NCBI RefSeq assembly: GCF_000092505.1
Contig: NC_014136.1
Location: 1,758,501-1,822,500, forward strand
Source of the DNA: Leuconostoc kimchii IMSNU 11154
GTDB lineage: Bacteria > Bacillota > Bacilli > Lactobacillales > Lactobacillaceae
Reading direction: 5' to 3'
Length of the DNA stretch: 64,000 bases
Shown here: piece after piece, positions 1-11,200 of the stretch
Numbering within the stretch: position 1 is the first letter of the stretch
Layout of the letters: each line of letters begins with the position of its first letter
The notes under the pieces: model-generated
Told to the model about the DNA's origin: nothing
Databases searched by the model: none
Seen by the model: only the letters and a program-made list of their open reading frames with translations
Made by a program: the position numbers and the translations under genes

Positions 1-1
1 T

Positions 2-2385
2 GACGTTACTGGCCAATATCCAGAAAATGGCGAAACCAAAGAAGTGACCTACGTTTATGGCAAACAAGGTCAACATACCACAAATTACGTTGACGAAGAT
101 GGTAAGACGCTTGTGCCTGCAGAGCAGACTCAAGGACCGAAAGATACAGATTATACAGCTACACCAGCTGAAATCCCTGGTTATCACTTAGTACCGGAAA
201 AGACAACGGGTGATGAAACTGGTAAGTATGATACGGGTAAGACAACGGATACAACGTATGTTTATGCTAAGGATCAGGGTAACTTGGTTGTCAACTATGT
301 CGATGAAAGTGGTGCAGTGTTATCACCAGCCGATTCATCAACTCAGGACAGCGGTGAAGAGTATACAACGACACCAAAGAATATTGACGGTTACGATCTT
401 GTTCCATCAAAGACAACAGGTGACGTGACAGGTCAATATCCAAACGATGGCGAAACCAAAGAAGTAACCTATGTCTATGGTAAACAAGGTCAACATACGA
501 CCAATTATGTGGATGAAAATGGTAATGTCTTAGTGCCAGCTGAACACACTCAAGGACCAAAAGATACCAATTATACAACGACACCAGCTGAAATACCTGG
601 TTATCATGTCGTACCAGAAAAGACAACCGGCGACGAAACCGTTAAGTATGATACAGGCAAGACAACAGATACCACGTATGTTTATGCCAAAGATCAAGGA
701 AATCTAATAGTCAACTACGTTGATGAAAGTGGTCAAGCAATTGCTGGGAAAGAGTCATCAACTAAGAATAGTGGTGAAGATTACACAACGACGCCAAAGA
801 ATATTGACGGTTACGATCTTGTTCCATCAAAAACAACCGGCAACATAAATGGTCAATATCCAACAAATGGGCAAACAGCTGAAGTAACCTATGTTTACGG
901 CAAACAAGGTCAACATACCACAAATTACGTTGACGAAGATGGTAAGACACTTGTACCAACAGACACTACCAATGGACCGAAGGATACGAATTATACAACG
1001 ACACCAACAAAAATACCTGGTTATCACTTAGTACCGGAAAAGACAACGGGTGACAACACTGGTAAGTATGATACAGGTAAGACAACAGATACCACGTATG
1101 TTTATGCCAAAGATCAAGGAAATTTGGTTGTCAACTATGTGGATGAGTCTGGTAACGTGTTATCATCAGCCGATTCATCAACTAAGAACAGTGGTGAAGA
1201 TTATACAACGACACCAAAGAATATTGACGGTTACGATCTCGTACCGGAAAAGACAACGGGTGACGTTACAGGTCAATATCCAAACGATGGCGAGACTAAA
1301 GAAGTAACGTATGTTTACGGTAAACAAGGTCAACACAAGACCAATTATGTTGACGAAGATGGTAAGACGCTTGTGCCTGCAGAGCAGACTCAAGGACCGA
1401 AAGATACAGATTATACAGCTATACCAGCTGAAATCCCTGGTTATCACTTAGTACCGGAAAAGACAACGGGTGATGAAACTGGTAAGTATGATACGGGTAA
1501 GACAACGGATACAACGTATGTTTATGCTAAGGATCAGGGTAACTTGGTTGTGAATTATGTCGATGAAAACGGCAATGTGTTATCCCCAGCCGATTCATCA
1601 ACTCAGGACAGCGGTGAAACTTATACCACCACACCAAAGGTAATTGATGGTTACGACCTCGTACCAACCAAGACAACGGGTGACATCACAGGTCAATATC
1701 CAGCAGATGGTGAAACTAAAGACGTAACGTATGTTTATGGTCAACAAGGGCAACATACAACCAACTACGTTGATGAAGCTGGTCATGTTTTGGTTCCAAC
1801 TGAACACACTCAAGGACCAAAGGATACCGATTACCAGACAACACCAGCAGAGATTTCAGGCTATCATGTCGTACCCGACAAGACAACGGGTGACGAAACT
1901 GGTAAGTACGACACAGGTAAGACAACAGATACCACCTATGTCTATGCCAAGGATCAAGGAAATCTAATAGTCAACTATGTCGATGAATCTGGTCAAGTGA
2001 TTGCTGGAAAAGAGTCATCAACTCAGAACAGTGGTGAAGATTACACAACGACACCAAAGAATATTGACGGTTACGATCTTGTACCAAATAAGACAACGGG
2101 TGACGTGACAGGTCAGTATCCAGCAAATGGTGAAACCAACGAAGTGACCTATGTGTACGGTAAACAAGGCCAACACACCACGAACTATGTGGATGAAGAT
2201 GGTAAGACACTTGTACCAACAGACACGACTAAGGGACCAAAGGATACCGGTTATACAACCACACCAGCCGAAATTCCTGGTTATCACTTAGTACCGGAAA
2301 AGACAACAGGCGACGAAACTGGCAAGTATGATACTGGCAAGACAACAGATACCACGTATGTTTATGCCAAGGATCAAGGTACAAA
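2..2385 (+). repeat. 420-bp tandem coding repeat (A+B MucBP pair), in register
   Basis: The A module starts recur at about 58, 478, 898, 1318, 1738 and 2158, exactly 420 bp (140 codons) apart with no indels. Within this, every third unit is most alike: 91-291 and 1351-1551 differ at one base (162 versus 1422), giving a 1,260-bp super-period. The variable tract after the DEDGK segment follows the same order twice: PAEQ, PAEH, PTDT, then PAEQ, PTEH, PTDT. Confidence 0.95.
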
Positions 2386-2644
2386 ACCTGAAGAGAATGT
2401 TGTTGAAAAAAATTCAAATCAAAAACAGGATGATCATGAGTTTGTTTTGAATAATAACCAGGTGATGCAAGATAAGGCACAAAGCGACAACTTAATCAAA
2501 AAAGAAGTCCCTGAAAAGTCTGTAAAACAGTTACCTAAAACTGGTGAAGAGACACAACCTCATAATACAATCACTATGATTCTTGGATTGGCATTGTCAA
2601 CACTAGGATTAACGATGTTTGACAAAAAGCGTAAAAATAAATAA
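2..2644 (+). CDS. LPXTG-anchored MucBP-repeat surface adhesin (5' end outside window)
   Basis: C-terminal part of a large cell-wall protein. The reading frame is open from base 2, so the true start lies upstream and no signal peptide can be seen. The body is made of alternating ~70-aa MucBP-type modules: type A begins near GQHTTNYVDE and type B near NLVVNYVDE, each ending in a TYVY strand. Six A and five complete B modules are present. A short linker rich in Asn, Gln and Lys follows, then the sortase motif LPKTG (2531-2545), a hydrophobic stretch (MILGLALSTLGL) and a positive tail (KKRKNK). MucBP domains are known from lactobacilli to bind mucin or to act as stalks. Sortase A is expected to link the Thr to peptidoglycan. 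The ligand cannot be told from sequence. Identity as an anchored MucBP protein is very likely. Confidence 0.93.
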   Translation, partial: DVTGQYPENGETKEVTYVYGKQGQHTTNYVDEDGKTLVPAEQTQGPKDTDYTATPAEIPGYHLVPEKTTGDETGKYDTGKTTDTTYVYAKDQGNLVVNYVDESGAVLSPADSSTQDSGEEYTTTPKNIDGYDLVPSKTTGDVTGQYPNDGETKEVTYVYGKQGQHTTNYVDENGNVLVPAEHTQGPKDTNYTTTPAEIPGYHVVPEKTTGDETVKYDTGKTTDTTYVYAKDQGNLIVNYVDESGQAIAGKESSTKNSGEDYTTTPKNIDGYDLVPSKTTGNINGQYPTNGQTAEVTYVYGKQGQHTTNYVDEDGKTLVPTDTTNGPKDTNYTTTPTKIPGYHLVPEKTTGDNTGKYDTGKTTDTTYVYAKDQGNLVVNYVDESGNVLSSADSSTKNSGEDYTTTPKNIDGYDLVPEKTTGDVTGQYPNDGETKEVTYVYGKQGQHKTNYVDEDGKTLVPAEQTQGPKDTDYTAIPAEIPGYHLVPEKTTGDETGKYDTGKTTDTTYVYAKDQGNLVVNYVDENGNVLSPADSSTQDSGETYTTTPKVIDGYDLVPTKTTGDITGQYPADGETKDVTYVYGQQGQHTTNYVDEAGHVLVPTEHTQGPKDTDYQTTPAEISGYHVVPDKTTGDETGKYDTGKTTDTTYVYAKDQGNLIVNYVDESGQVIAGKESSTQNSGEDYTTTPKNIDGYDLVPNKTTGDVTGQYPANGETNEVTYVYGKQGQHTTNYVDEDGKTLVPTDTTKGPKDTGYTTTPAEIPGYHLVPEKTTGDETGKYDTGKTTDTTYVYAKDQGTKPEENVVEKNSNQKQDDHEFVLNNNQVMQDKAQSDNLIKKEVPEKSVKQLPKTGEETQPHNTITMILGLALSTLGLTMFDKKRKNK

Positions 2645-2851
2645 CGGTCAATACATTATTTAAACATACTTGATAGGTTAATAATGATAACTTTTCAGCA
2701 ACTAATCATTCGATAATTTTATTTAGCTAGATGATGATGAAATTAATTGTCAGCAGTCATGAAGCTGATTTAGTTGTGAGTAATACGACTCATCTTAAAA
2801 CTTAGAATGAATTAGTCAAGTAAACAGTTATTATTGACATGATAATGACCA

Positions 2852-2879
2852 AAAAAGAAAGCACTTCGGTGCTTTTTTT
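2852..2879 (+). terminator. Rho-independent terminator, likely for the adhesin gene
   Basis: AAAGCAC, TTCG tetraloop, GTGCTTT followed by T residues; the stem can be lengthened by flanking A/T pairs. The 210 bp between the adhesin stop and this hairpin contain no convincing gene. The recX promoter starts directly after it. Confidence 0.8.
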
Positions 2880-2881
2880 CG

Positions 2882-2887
2882 TACAAT
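2882..2887 (+). promoter_or_regulatory. -10 box of recX; predicts a leaderless mRNA
   Basis: TACAAT, then six bases (agagtt), then the recX ATG. Transcription normally begins about 7 bases after the -10 box, which is the A of this ATG. There is no Shine-Dalgarno sequence before the ATG and no good -35 because the terminator stem occupies that place. Confidence 0.5.
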
Positions 2888-2893
2888 AGAGTT

Positions 2894-3691
2894 ATGAAAA
2901 CAATTACGAAGATTGCAACACAAAAAAAAGCAGGGCGATATAGCGTTGATTTGGACAAACAATTTGCGTTTGGTGTGTCTGAAAGTGTGTTAATTAAATA
3001 CGGTTTAGCAAAGGGTCGTGAGCTTGATGATGCTTTAATTGAACAAATTAAACATGATGATGAGGTTGCCAAAGCCTTTAATATAGCAATTAATTACTTA
3101 GGCCACGCCTTACGAACAATTAAACAAGTCAAACAAAAGTTAACTGAAAAGGCGGTTTCTGAAGCCATACAGGATCAGGCGATTGCACAGTTAAAAAATC
3201 TAGGATATCTTGATGATGCTAATTATGCAAGGCATTATGTTGCAACAAAGAAATTAATCAGTCCCAAAGGGCCAAATGCTATAAAAATGGATTTGAAACA
3301 AGCAGGTATCTTGGACGACGACATTGAGATGGCCCTCGAAACCTATACTTACGAAGAGCAAATTGAAATTGCTCAAAAAATGGCGACGAAATTTGCTAAT
3401 ACCTACAAACGTGAATCTACACGTGCTAAGCAACAAAAAATTATTCAAGCGTTAGCGAATAAAGGGTTTTCCTTTGATATTGGGCAATCTGTTATTTCAG
3501 AACTCAATTTTGAAAATGATGATGTGACTGAGTTAGACAACATAAAAAGGCAGGCCGATAAACTCTGGCATCGTTATCGCAATGTGCCACTGAGCCAGCG
3601 GCAGTATAAGACGAAAAGTTATCTTTATACTAAGGGGTATCATCGTGAAACTATTGATGTTATCATGTCAGCATTTGAAAGTGAGTCTTAA
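2894..3691 (+). CDS. recX: Recombination regulator RecX
   Basis: RecX modulates RecA filaments, stopping their extension during recombinational repair. The 265-aa product shows the family's tandem three-helix repeats. Recognisable pieces are FNIAINYLGHALRTIKQ near residues 60-77, then DQAIAQLKNLGYLDDANYA and RQYKTKSYLYTKGYHRETID near the C-terminus. Length is normal for the Lactobacillales form, which has an N-terminal extension absent from the E. coli protein. The start at 2894 has no ribosome-binding site but lies six bases after a -10 box. A small gene follows after 2 bases, suggesting one transcript. Confidence 0.9.
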   Translation: MKTITKIATQKKAGRYSVDLDKQFAFGVSESVLIKYGLAKGRELDDALIEQIKHDDEVAKAFNIAINYLGHALRTIKQVKQKLTEKAVSEAIQDQAIAQLKNLGYLDDANYARHYVATKKLISPKGPNAIKMDLKQAGILDDDIEMALETYTYEEQIEIAQKMATKFANTYKRESTRAKQQKIIQALANKGFSFDIGQSVISELNFENDDVTELDNIKRQADKLWHRYRNVPLSQRQYKTKSYLYTKGYHRETIDVIMSAFESES

Positions 3692-3693
3692 TC

Positions 3694-3966
3694 ATGCAAT
3701 TTTATGATCCAAAAGTGATACAAACAAAATTATCAGCAGCAGAGCAACAAGCGAATACAATGCTAAAAGAATTAAAGCTTTTAAAAGCAGTAGATCATAT
3801 TGATAATTATAGGCAACAACAAATCAAGGCATTAGAAAATCAATTACCCCATTTAAAATTAATTATCGTACAGTTACAAAAGCAGCTGATTTCTTCTAAA
3901 AAAGCTAACCAAAAAACGAATACGCAACATTTTGTTCGTGGTAATAGTCATCGCAATGACTTGTAG
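3694..3966 (+). CDS. Small coiled-coil protein of unknown function
   Basis: A 90-aa product that I do not recognise. It is rich in Gln, Lys and Leu with a heptad-like pattern (LSAAEQQANTMLKELKLLKAV and KALENQLPHLKLIIVQLQKQL), so it probably forms an alpha-helical coiled coil. It has no Cys, no membrane segment and no signal peptide. It starts two bases after the recX stop, with AAAGTGAG as a weak ribosome-binding site inside the end of recX, so translation is probably coupled. Nothing in the sequence points to a specific role. Confidence 0.65.
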   Translation: MQFYDPKVIQTKLSAAEQQANTMLKELKLLKAVDHIDNYRQQQIKALENQLPHLKLIIVQLQKQLISSKKANQKTNTQHFVRGNSHRNDL

Positions 3967-3989
3967 TCTATCATTTAATCGTGAAATTT

Positions 3990-3997
3990 GGTACAAT
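3990..3997 (+). promoter_or_regulatory. Extended -10 promoter for the DUF402 gene
   Basis: TGGTACAAT-type element (TGn plus TACAAT 3992-3997), 37 bases before the downstream ATG at 4035. The same TGGTACAAT/TGGTATAAT form recurs before other genes in the window (15627, 26069). Confidence 0.5.
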
Positions 3998-4034
3998 TAA
4001 ATAGAAATTCGGTGTTAGAAGAGTAGGTACGATC

Positions 4035-4604
4035 ATGAGCTTTGATAAGTCGAATCGCGGACCACGCGAAGGAGATTTCATTACGATCAAAAGTTACAAA
4101 CATGATGGCTCGTTGCATCGAACTTGGCGTGATACCATGGTGCTAAAAACTAGTGAAAATGCGATTATTGGATTAAATGATCATACTTTAGTAACTGAAG
4201 ATGACGGTCGTCGCTGGGTGACCAGGGAGCCTGCTATTGTTTATTTTCATAAAAAGTATTGGTTTAATATTATTGCAATGATACGTGATAATGGGGTTTC
4301 GTACTATTGTAATTTAGCATCACCTTATGTCTTAGACAAAGAGGCGTTAAAATATATAGATTACGATTTAGATGTCAAAGTTTTTCCGGATGGCGAAAAG
4401 CATTTACTTGATGCAGATGAGTATGCTGTTCATAGTAAAAAATGGCATTACCCACCAGAAATCGACCAAATTTTAAAAGCACATGTTAAAATTTTGGTTG
4501 ATTGGATTAATGACGAAACGGGCCCCTTTTCACAAGGTTATATTGATATTTGGTTTGCTAGATATCAGCATTTGATGCAACAACGCCTCAAAGATCGGCG
4601 TTAA
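4035..4604 (+). CDS. DUF402 nucleoside tri/diphosphate phosphatase (YgaC-like)
   Basis: 189 aa with the DUF402 pattern: an N-terminal beta-barrel part ([19 protein letters not shown]), the [11 protein letters not shown] segment, then the acidic set [25 protein letters not shown] and LLDADEY, which supplies metal-binding Asp/Tyr residues in this family. Staphylococcal and bacillary homologues hydrolyse nucleoside tri- and diphosphates; I infer the same here. It follows recX and the small coiled-coil gene but has its own promoter, and is closed by a strong terminator. Confidence 0.82.
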   Translation: MSFDKSNRGPREGDFITIKSYKHDGSLHRTWRDTMVLKTSENAIIGLNDHTLVTEDDGRRWVTREPAIVYFHKKYWFNIIAMIRDNGVSYYCNLASPYVLDKEALKYIDYDLDVKVFPDGEKHLLDADEYAVHSKKWHYPPEIDQILKAHVKILVDWINDETGPFSQGYIDIWFARYQHLMQQRLKDRR

Positions 4605-4609
4605 TGAAG

Positions 4610-4640
4610 AAAAAGCGCGCAAAGATTTGCGCGCTTTTTT
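4610..4640 (+). terminator. Strong Rho-independent terminator
   Basis: AAAAAGCGCGCAA paired with TTGCGCGCTTTTTT around a short AGAT loop, with a six-T tail. It separates the DUF402 gene from rexB; TAGAAT at about 4651 is a possible -10 box for rexB. Confidence 0.88.
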
Positions 4641-4722
4641 GTGTGATAAAATAGAATAATAGGTGACATAAGAGAAAATACACTAATAGTTATTTAAGGG
4701 TCATTAACGAGAGGGGCATGCT

Positions 4723-7700
4723 ATGGGACTTAAAATTTTTATGAATAATGCACGTACTGACCTACGTGCCAGTTTACTAGAAGATGTGCAAAAAAATCTA
4801 CAACAAACCCCTAATTTGACAGTTTATTATATCGTTCCAAATCACGTTAAATTTGATAGTGAAGTTGATGTTTTAAAACAATTTGCTATTTTGAATGGGA
4901 AAACGTCGAAAAATAAGTTCTATGCACAAAGCCGATTACAAGTCTATTCATTAACGCGTTTAGCGTGGGCATTATTAAAAGATATGCCCGATGCGCAACC
5001 GAATATCATTCAAAATACAGGCTTATTTATTATGGTTTCTGATATTCTACGTGAGTATGCTGCACAATTACCTGTTTTTGCGCGAATGCAGTCTAAAAGT
5101 GGCTTCATTTCAGCATTAGTTAAGCAACTGGTTGAACTACGTGCAAGTCATATTTCACCCCAAGATTTATTACAAATTTTAAATGATGAGAGTCACGATG
5201 ATACTTTTTTACGTCAAACACTTGCTAGTAAGTTACGTGATTTAGCCATCGTATCCGATGCTTTAACACGTAAAATAGGCACTGAACGTATCACACAGCA
5301 AGAGGTGCTACCTTTTTTTGCGACACAATTAGCGGCTACTCAGTTAGAAAATGTTGCTTTTTATTTTGATAATTTTAATGGTTTTACGAGTGCTGAAATG
5401 CAAGTTGTGAGCCAAATTTTGACACATTATCCAACGACAATAGCCTTATTGGGTGACGTCAAAAAATTAGGATATCAGCAGGCAGGTGATGTCTTTAATA
5501 AACCAATGCAAACAGCACAACAGCTCGTTTATTTAACAAAACAAGCTAACCAATCAGTAGAACTCATAGCTGCAACAAAACCAAGGCAGCTTAGTCACAC
5601 TGTAAATCAAGTATTGTCGGCGTGGGAAAATCTAGGAGAGTACCGCGCCTTTAGTGGAGAAGTAGACAAGGTTGAATTACAGGCATTTGCAGCAGAAAAT
5701 ACTGTTGTTGAAATGCAAGAGATTGCACGTCGTGTCCGACGCCTTTTGGTTGAGCAACCGACACTACGATTGCGTGATATTTTAATTTTAGCGCGTGATT
5801 TAACACCTTACACGGCACATATTCCCGAAGTGATGTCACAATTTGATTTACCTTACTTTTTAGACACAGATCAAAAAATGGTGAACCATCCTTTGGTTGA
5901 ATTAATTTTAAACTTACTGGTACCAGCTAAAGACAGATTTCAATATCAAAATGTTATGACGGTTTTAAAAACTAGTTTACTACGACCCTATAATCAGACC
6001 AGTTTAGTTCCTGAAGATGAGTTTTTCGATGTCGTCAGTTATTTTGATAATTATCTGTATGCAAATCGCCCCTATGAGAAAACTTGGCGTAATTTAGAAA
6101 AGCCCTTTGAATTATTCACCGTTGTTGGTCAAATTGATGACGATGATGCAACGATTGTTTCTGACGATGCTATCACAAATCGTCGAATTGAAACACTACG
6201 CCGATTTGTATTGACAGCGTTTGATGCGCTACAAGTTGCGTTGGATCAAGCAAAAACGACACAATTAGCGGCTACTAATTTGGTTACTTGGTTACAAAAT
6301 TTTCATGTTGTTGATGCGATTACAGAGCAACGTGATGCCTTAATTTTAGCTGGTGAACTCACACGATCACGCCAAGGCGAAGAAGTTTGGCAGTTATTGA
6401 CACAAACTTTAGATGAGATTGTTGAAATTAGTGGGAATGAACCGTTTGATTTAAGCGCATTCAAAGATGTTTTATCTACAGGATTCTCAGGTGCTAAATT
6501 TTCAGGTATTCCCAATAACTTAGATCAACTCACAATTTCTGAGGCAGGTATTGTTCAAAATAATCACTATAAACAACTCTTTTTTATTGGTGGGACACGT
6601 TCTAATTTACCAGCACAGGCCAAAACAACTGCTTTAATTAATGACGCTGAAAGACTCATTGTACAACCGGCATTAAAAGAAGCTGGTGTCTCAAAATATT
6701 TGCAAAATACGGCGCAACAACAAATGACGGAAGAAAACTTGTTATTTTATGGTGCACTGGCGGCAACCACAGATAATTTAACTTTGTCATATCCCATGTT
6801 GGAAGCCAGCGGTAAAATTTCAGAAATGTCACCTTTTTTCAAAAGACTAATTGCCACCTTTAATGTTAGTGTGGAAAAGGTAGCAAGTAAGCCACATAAC
6901 GGTGCGGATCTGTTGAAAAGGTATATTGGCACTGCACGGGCAACGCTTTCTGAACTCGTTAAAATTTTACCAACGCAACGAACAACAGCAGCTTTTAAAG
7001 CCATACAAAACACCATTGCAGACACTCAAAGTGACCGATTAACACGTGTTTTGTCAGCGCCAAACTATAAAAATACGTCACAAGTTTTAAAACCAGAATT
7101 TGTGCATGCTTTGTTTGGTGATCAGTTGAATGTTTCTATCTCACAATTAGAAAGTTATTATCGTAATCCATTGGGATACTTTATTCAGTATGGTTTGAAG
7201 TTAAAAGAGCGTGCCACCAATGAATTAGATGTGGCACAAACGGGTACATTATATCATGCAGTTTTGGAAGGTGTTTTGAAAGCGCTCATTAAAGAAAATA
7301 TGAGTTTGCGTGATATAACCACACCTGATTTATTGATATTAGTACAACAAAAGATGACTGAAATAATACAATCTCCTGAATATCAGTTATTGCAGGAGAA
7401 TGGTAAGATGCGTGCAACGCGTGATTATTTACAACGTGTGAGTGCGACGCTTTTGATGAATTTACAACGCTCCGCACGTGTTAATTCAGCTAAACCGAGT
7501 CACGTCGAACAACTATTTGGTTTTCCGAGTCAAGCGTCCTTACCACCGTTAAAGTTTTCGCGTGGGAAGGTTAACGTTCAGGTTCGTGGTAAAATTGACC
7601 GTTTTGATATACAGGATCAAGCACATGTGTTTGGTACGATTATTGATTATAAATCTAGTGGGAAACAATTTGATTGGGGGCAAGCATTTGACGGTTTGCA

Positions 7701-8259
7701 GATGCAACTGCTAACTTATTGGCAAGCGGCACAAATGAATGCTCAACTACTGGGTGTCGAAGCAATTGGTGGGGCGTTTTTTGCACAAATTGCGCCTGAA
7801 AAACAGCTCATTGCAAATTTCAAGGGTGATATAGATGATTTGTTAGCTGGGAACGTCAAACCAGATATATTTAAATATCGCGGATTATTTGTGTCAGAAG
7901 AAGATTATATCGACAGCTTAGATCATTCGGACGACAGTAGGGCTTCACAATTTTATCAATTAAAAAGAAAAAATGATGGCGCGCTTTATGCAAATAGTGA
8001 CTTTGTAGATCCGGAGGACTTCGAATTATTACTGAGTCGTAATCGTGATAATATCAACCGTGCAGGAGAGCACATTTTAGCGGGCTTATTTCCTTTAGAA
8101 CCGACGATAGCGAGTTTGCGTTACACGTCCTTTGCCGATATTTTACGGTTTGATCGTTCCTTGGGAGATACCTATCGGCCAGAAGCGCCCAAAGGGAAAG
8201 CAAATATATTAAAAATTTTGAGGGAGCGTGACGATCATGGCGACACAATTTACGATTAA
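4723..8259 (+). CDS. rexB: ATP-dependent helicase/nuclease subunit B
   Basis: One subunit of the two-subunit AddAB/RexAB enzyme that resects double-strand breaks to start RecA-dependent repair. At 1,178 aa it has the usual RexB length. The C-terminal nuclease domain is intact: [10 protein letters not shown] and [11 protein letters not shown] supply the Asp and Lys of the RecB-type nuclease motif. The N-terminus has no Walker A (GxxGxGKT), and the segment [14 protein letters not shown] has Asn where iron-sulphur AddB proteins carry a Cys. Both are known traits of the Lactobacillales RexB form. The ATG at 4723 has GAGGGG six bases upstream. It overlaps rexA, so the subunits are co-translated. 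Confidence 0.93.
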   Translation: MGLKIFMNNARTDLRASLLEDVQKNLQQTPNLTVYYIVPNHVKFDSEVDVLKQFAILNGKTSKNKFYAQSRLQVYSLTRLAWALLKDMPDAQPNIIQNTGLFIMVSDILREYAAQLPVFARMQSKSGFISALVKQLVELRASHISPQDLLQILNDESHDDTFLRQTLASKLRDLAIVSDALTRKIGTERITQQEVLPFFATQLAATQLENVAFYFDNFNGFTSAEMQVVSQILTHYPTTIALLGDVKKLGYQQAGDVFNKPMQTAQQLVYLTKQANQSVELIAATKPRQLSHTVNQVLSAWENLGEYRAFSGEVDKVELQAFAAENTVVEMQEIARRVRRLLVEQPTLRLRDILILARDLTPYTAHIPEVMSQFDLPYFLDTDQKMVNHPLVELILNLLVPAKDRFQYQNVMTVLKTSLLRPYNQTSLVPEDEFFDVVSYFDNYLYANRPYEKTWRNLEKPFELFTVVGQIDDDDATIVSDDAITNRRIETLRRFVLTAFDALQVALDQAKTTQLAATNLVTWLQNFHVVDAITEQRDALILAGELTRSRQGEEVWQLLTQTLDEIVEISGNEPFDLSAFKDVLSTGFSGAKFSGIPNNLDQLTISEAGIVQNNHYKQLFFIGGTRSNLPAQAKTTALINDAERLIVQPALKEAGVSKYLQNTAQQQMTEENLLFYGALAATTDNLTLSYPMLEASGKISEMSPFFKRLIATFNVSVEKVASKPHNGADLLKRYIGTARATLSELVKILPTQRTTAAFKAIQNTIADTQSDRLTRVLSAPNYKNTSQVLKPEFVHALFGDQLNVSISQLESYYRNPLGYFIQYGLKLKERATNELDVAQTGTLYHAVLEGVLKALIKENMSLRDITTPDLLILVQQKMTEIIQSPEYQLLQENGKMRATRDYLQRVSATLLMNLQRSARVNSAKPSHVEQLFGFPSQASLPPLKFSRGKVNVQVRGKIDRFDIQDQAHVFGTIIDYKSSGKQFDWGQAFDGLQMQLLTYWQAAQMNAQLLGVEAIGGAFFAQIAPEKQLIANFKGDIDDLLAGNVKPDIFKYRGLFVSEEDYIDSLDHSDDSRASQFYQLKRKNDGALYANSDFVDPEDFELLLSRNRDNINRAGEHILAGLFPLEPTIASLRYTSFADILRFDRSLGDTYRPEAPKGKANILKILRERDDHGDTIYD

Positions 8260-11200
8260 CCAACAGCGTGCGGTTCAGGAGACAGGGCATAACATTTTAG
8301 TTGCCGCCTCTGCTGGTTCAGGGAAAACAACTGTATTGATTGAACGTTTAATTCAAAAAATATTGGCAGGAACTAGTGTTGAAAATTTTCTAATCGTTAC
8401 TTTTACACATGCGGCTGCCAATGAAATGAGAGAGCGACTTGAAATAGCTATTGAAAAACGATTACAGACTGCTGATGAGCATTTAAAACGTTTCTTGCAA
8501 GAACAATTATTGCTATTACCAGCGGCCAATATTTCAACAATTGATGCTTACGCGCTACGTCTGATTGAAAATTACTATCATGTGATTGGCTTGGATCCAC
8601 AGTTTCGCTTGCTATCAGATACCGCGGAACGCGATATGCTTCGTCAGGATGTGCTAAACAATGTATTCTCAGATTTTTATGAAGAAACACACGTGCAACA
8701 TGCCAATTTTTTAGCCTTGGTGACTAATTTTGGTGATCCAACTCATGATGATCAATTACAAAACATTGTTTTAAAGTTAGCTGATTTTGCTGAAGCACGT
8801 CCAGATGGTTCAGCTTGGCTGCAAAGTTTACGTGAAGACGATTTGACGCATGCTAGTGATTTGACGCAGTCAGATATGTACCGTCATGAGATACGGCCTA
8901 TTGTTGAAAGTACGATTAATCAGTTGATGGCCGCTGCCAAAGACATCCAAATATTGACTGATGGCATACCCGAGTTTAAGAAAACGCAAGCCGGATTTTT
9001 GGACATGACAACTTATCTAAGTGGCATTCAAAGTTGTTTAGTTGATGGCAAATGGGATGTTATCCGTGACCAAATCATGCAATCACCTAAGATCAGTATA
9101 GAAACAAAAGCAAGTAAAGGGGTGAAAGAAGAGCCAGAAATGTTGGCGATTTTATCCCAGGCAACCACGGTTAAAAATAAAATTATTGGTTCCAAATCAG
9201 ACATTAAAAAATTGGCAGATACCTTTTTTCGATTCAATGAAAAAAATTGGCTATCAATACAATACGATTCTAATCAACTCACGCAAACACTTATTCTATT
9301 AACACAAACATTTCGGGAAGCATTTACCGAAGCAAAAAGAACAGCCAAATTAGTAGATTTTCCTGATTTAGGGGCATTGGCACTTCAAATTTTAGCAGAC
9401 GAAGCGACACAAAAGACAGTGAGCGGGCAATTTTCAGAAATATTGGTTGACGAGTATCAAGATATTAATCAATTACAAGAAACGTTACTATCTCAAGTAT
9501 CTAATGGTCAAAACATGTATATGGTTGGTGATGTTAAGCAGAGTATTTATGGCTTTAGGCAAGCAGAACCATCATTATTTACACAAAAGTATAAGCGTTT
9601 TGCACAAGGAAACAATGACGATACGCGCATCGAGTTAGCTGATAACTTCCGTTCCCAAAATAATGTCACGCAGGTCACTAATTTAATATTTACGCAGTTA
9701 ATGGATGAAAAACTAGGTGATATTGCTTACTTAGGAGAAGCTAAATTAGTGCCAAAAGCGGCTTATCCAGTGGATGTTCCTGCGGTATTTGATGTTGATG
9801 TGATCACGACAACGTCTTCAGAAAGTCATCAGGATGAGACGGCACAAATGGCTGACGAGCCAACGTTCGAAAAAAGACAGGCACAGTACGCACGACTGGC
9901 TGATAAAATTTTAAAGTTACGTCAAACAACAATCTTTGATCGAAAAAATGATCCAGCAGGCATGCGGCCTGTTGAGTATGCGGATATTGCTATTTTAACA
10001 AGATCAAAGGCTGGGTACATTGATCTTGTTGCTGCCTTGCGACAAGCAGGTATTCCAGTACAAGTTGATTCTGTTGGTAATTACTTTCAAACGATGGAAA
10101 TTTATTTAATGTTAGATGTATTACGCGTTGTTGATAACCCGCATCAAGACGTTCCGCTTGTTGCTGTACTGCGGTCTCCCATGTTTAATTTAACGGAAAA
10201 TGATTTAGCAGCCATTCGCTTGACAGACCAAAAGCATGATTTTTGGACAGCGCTAAAAGAATTTTCAAAAAGTGATGCTCAGGGTAAAGTGATACTGGAT
10301 TTATTTCAAAAATGGCATCTACTTGCAATTCAAAATGATCTAGTCACGCTTATTTGGACAATATTTGATGATACAGCTTGGTTAGACTATGTTGCGGGTA
10401 TGCCCGGTGGGGCACAAAGGCAGGCTAATTTACATGCCTTGTATGATTATGCACGAACATACCAAACTAATAATAATGCTGGTCTATTTAGATTCGTTCG
10501 GTACATTGAACAGTTACAAGATAATGATGGTCAACTTGGAGAAGCACCACAAGAGGCTGATGTGCAGGCCGTACGTATCATGACAATTCACGCATCTAAA
10601 GGCTTGGAATTCCCGATTGTTTTCCTGCCTGAGTTTGATAAAGACTTTAATACGAAAGATTTAACTGGTAACGTTTTAATTCAAAAAGATGCGGGTATTG
10701 GCATGGACTACATGCAACCAGATGCCTTAGTTTCAATGTCTACTTTACAAAAGTTAACTGTGCAGCAAGCATTGAAACGGCAAAGTTGGTCAGAAGAGAT
10801 GCGATTGCTGTATGTTGCTTTAACACGAGCAGAGCAGCAGTTGCATATCATTGGCTCTGTCAAAGTTGATGATGACGGCAAAAGTACGCGACTAACGGAA
10901 CTATGGCAACTAGCAAAAAAAACTAGTGGTCAGTTCTTAGCAGAAGACCTACGCTTATCAGCTAAATCTTATTTAGATTGGTTGGTAATTAGCCTTGCCC
11001 GTACAAAAAATGAGATACTAGAAGGTTGGTTAGGCGATGGTGAGCTACCAAGATTGGTTGGACCAGAAACATTATTAGATGGACAAATAACGATTAATTT
11101 GATAGATGATACGACAATTGAACCAATATTGGATGATATCAGCATTGCTGAAACTGCTCAACCTGAGAATACAGCTTACAGTGTAGATGATTTTACGCAA

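Noticed and set aside
61-2300. Periodic repeats as a possible CRISPR or non-coding satellite; long antisense frames within it
   Set aside because: The period is exactly 140 codons and the + frame is open throughout with MucBP motifs; antisense frames are by-products of the repeated codon pattern.
2731-2805. 24-codon open frame (MMMKLIVSS...) between the adhesin gene and recX
   Set aside because: No ribosome-binding site, no overlap or spacing that suggests translation, and nothing recognisable.
4723-8259. Missing Walker A and iron-sulphur Cys in RexB as a loss-of-function sign
   Set aside because: These are usual traits of the Lactobacillales RexB form; the nuclease motif is intact.
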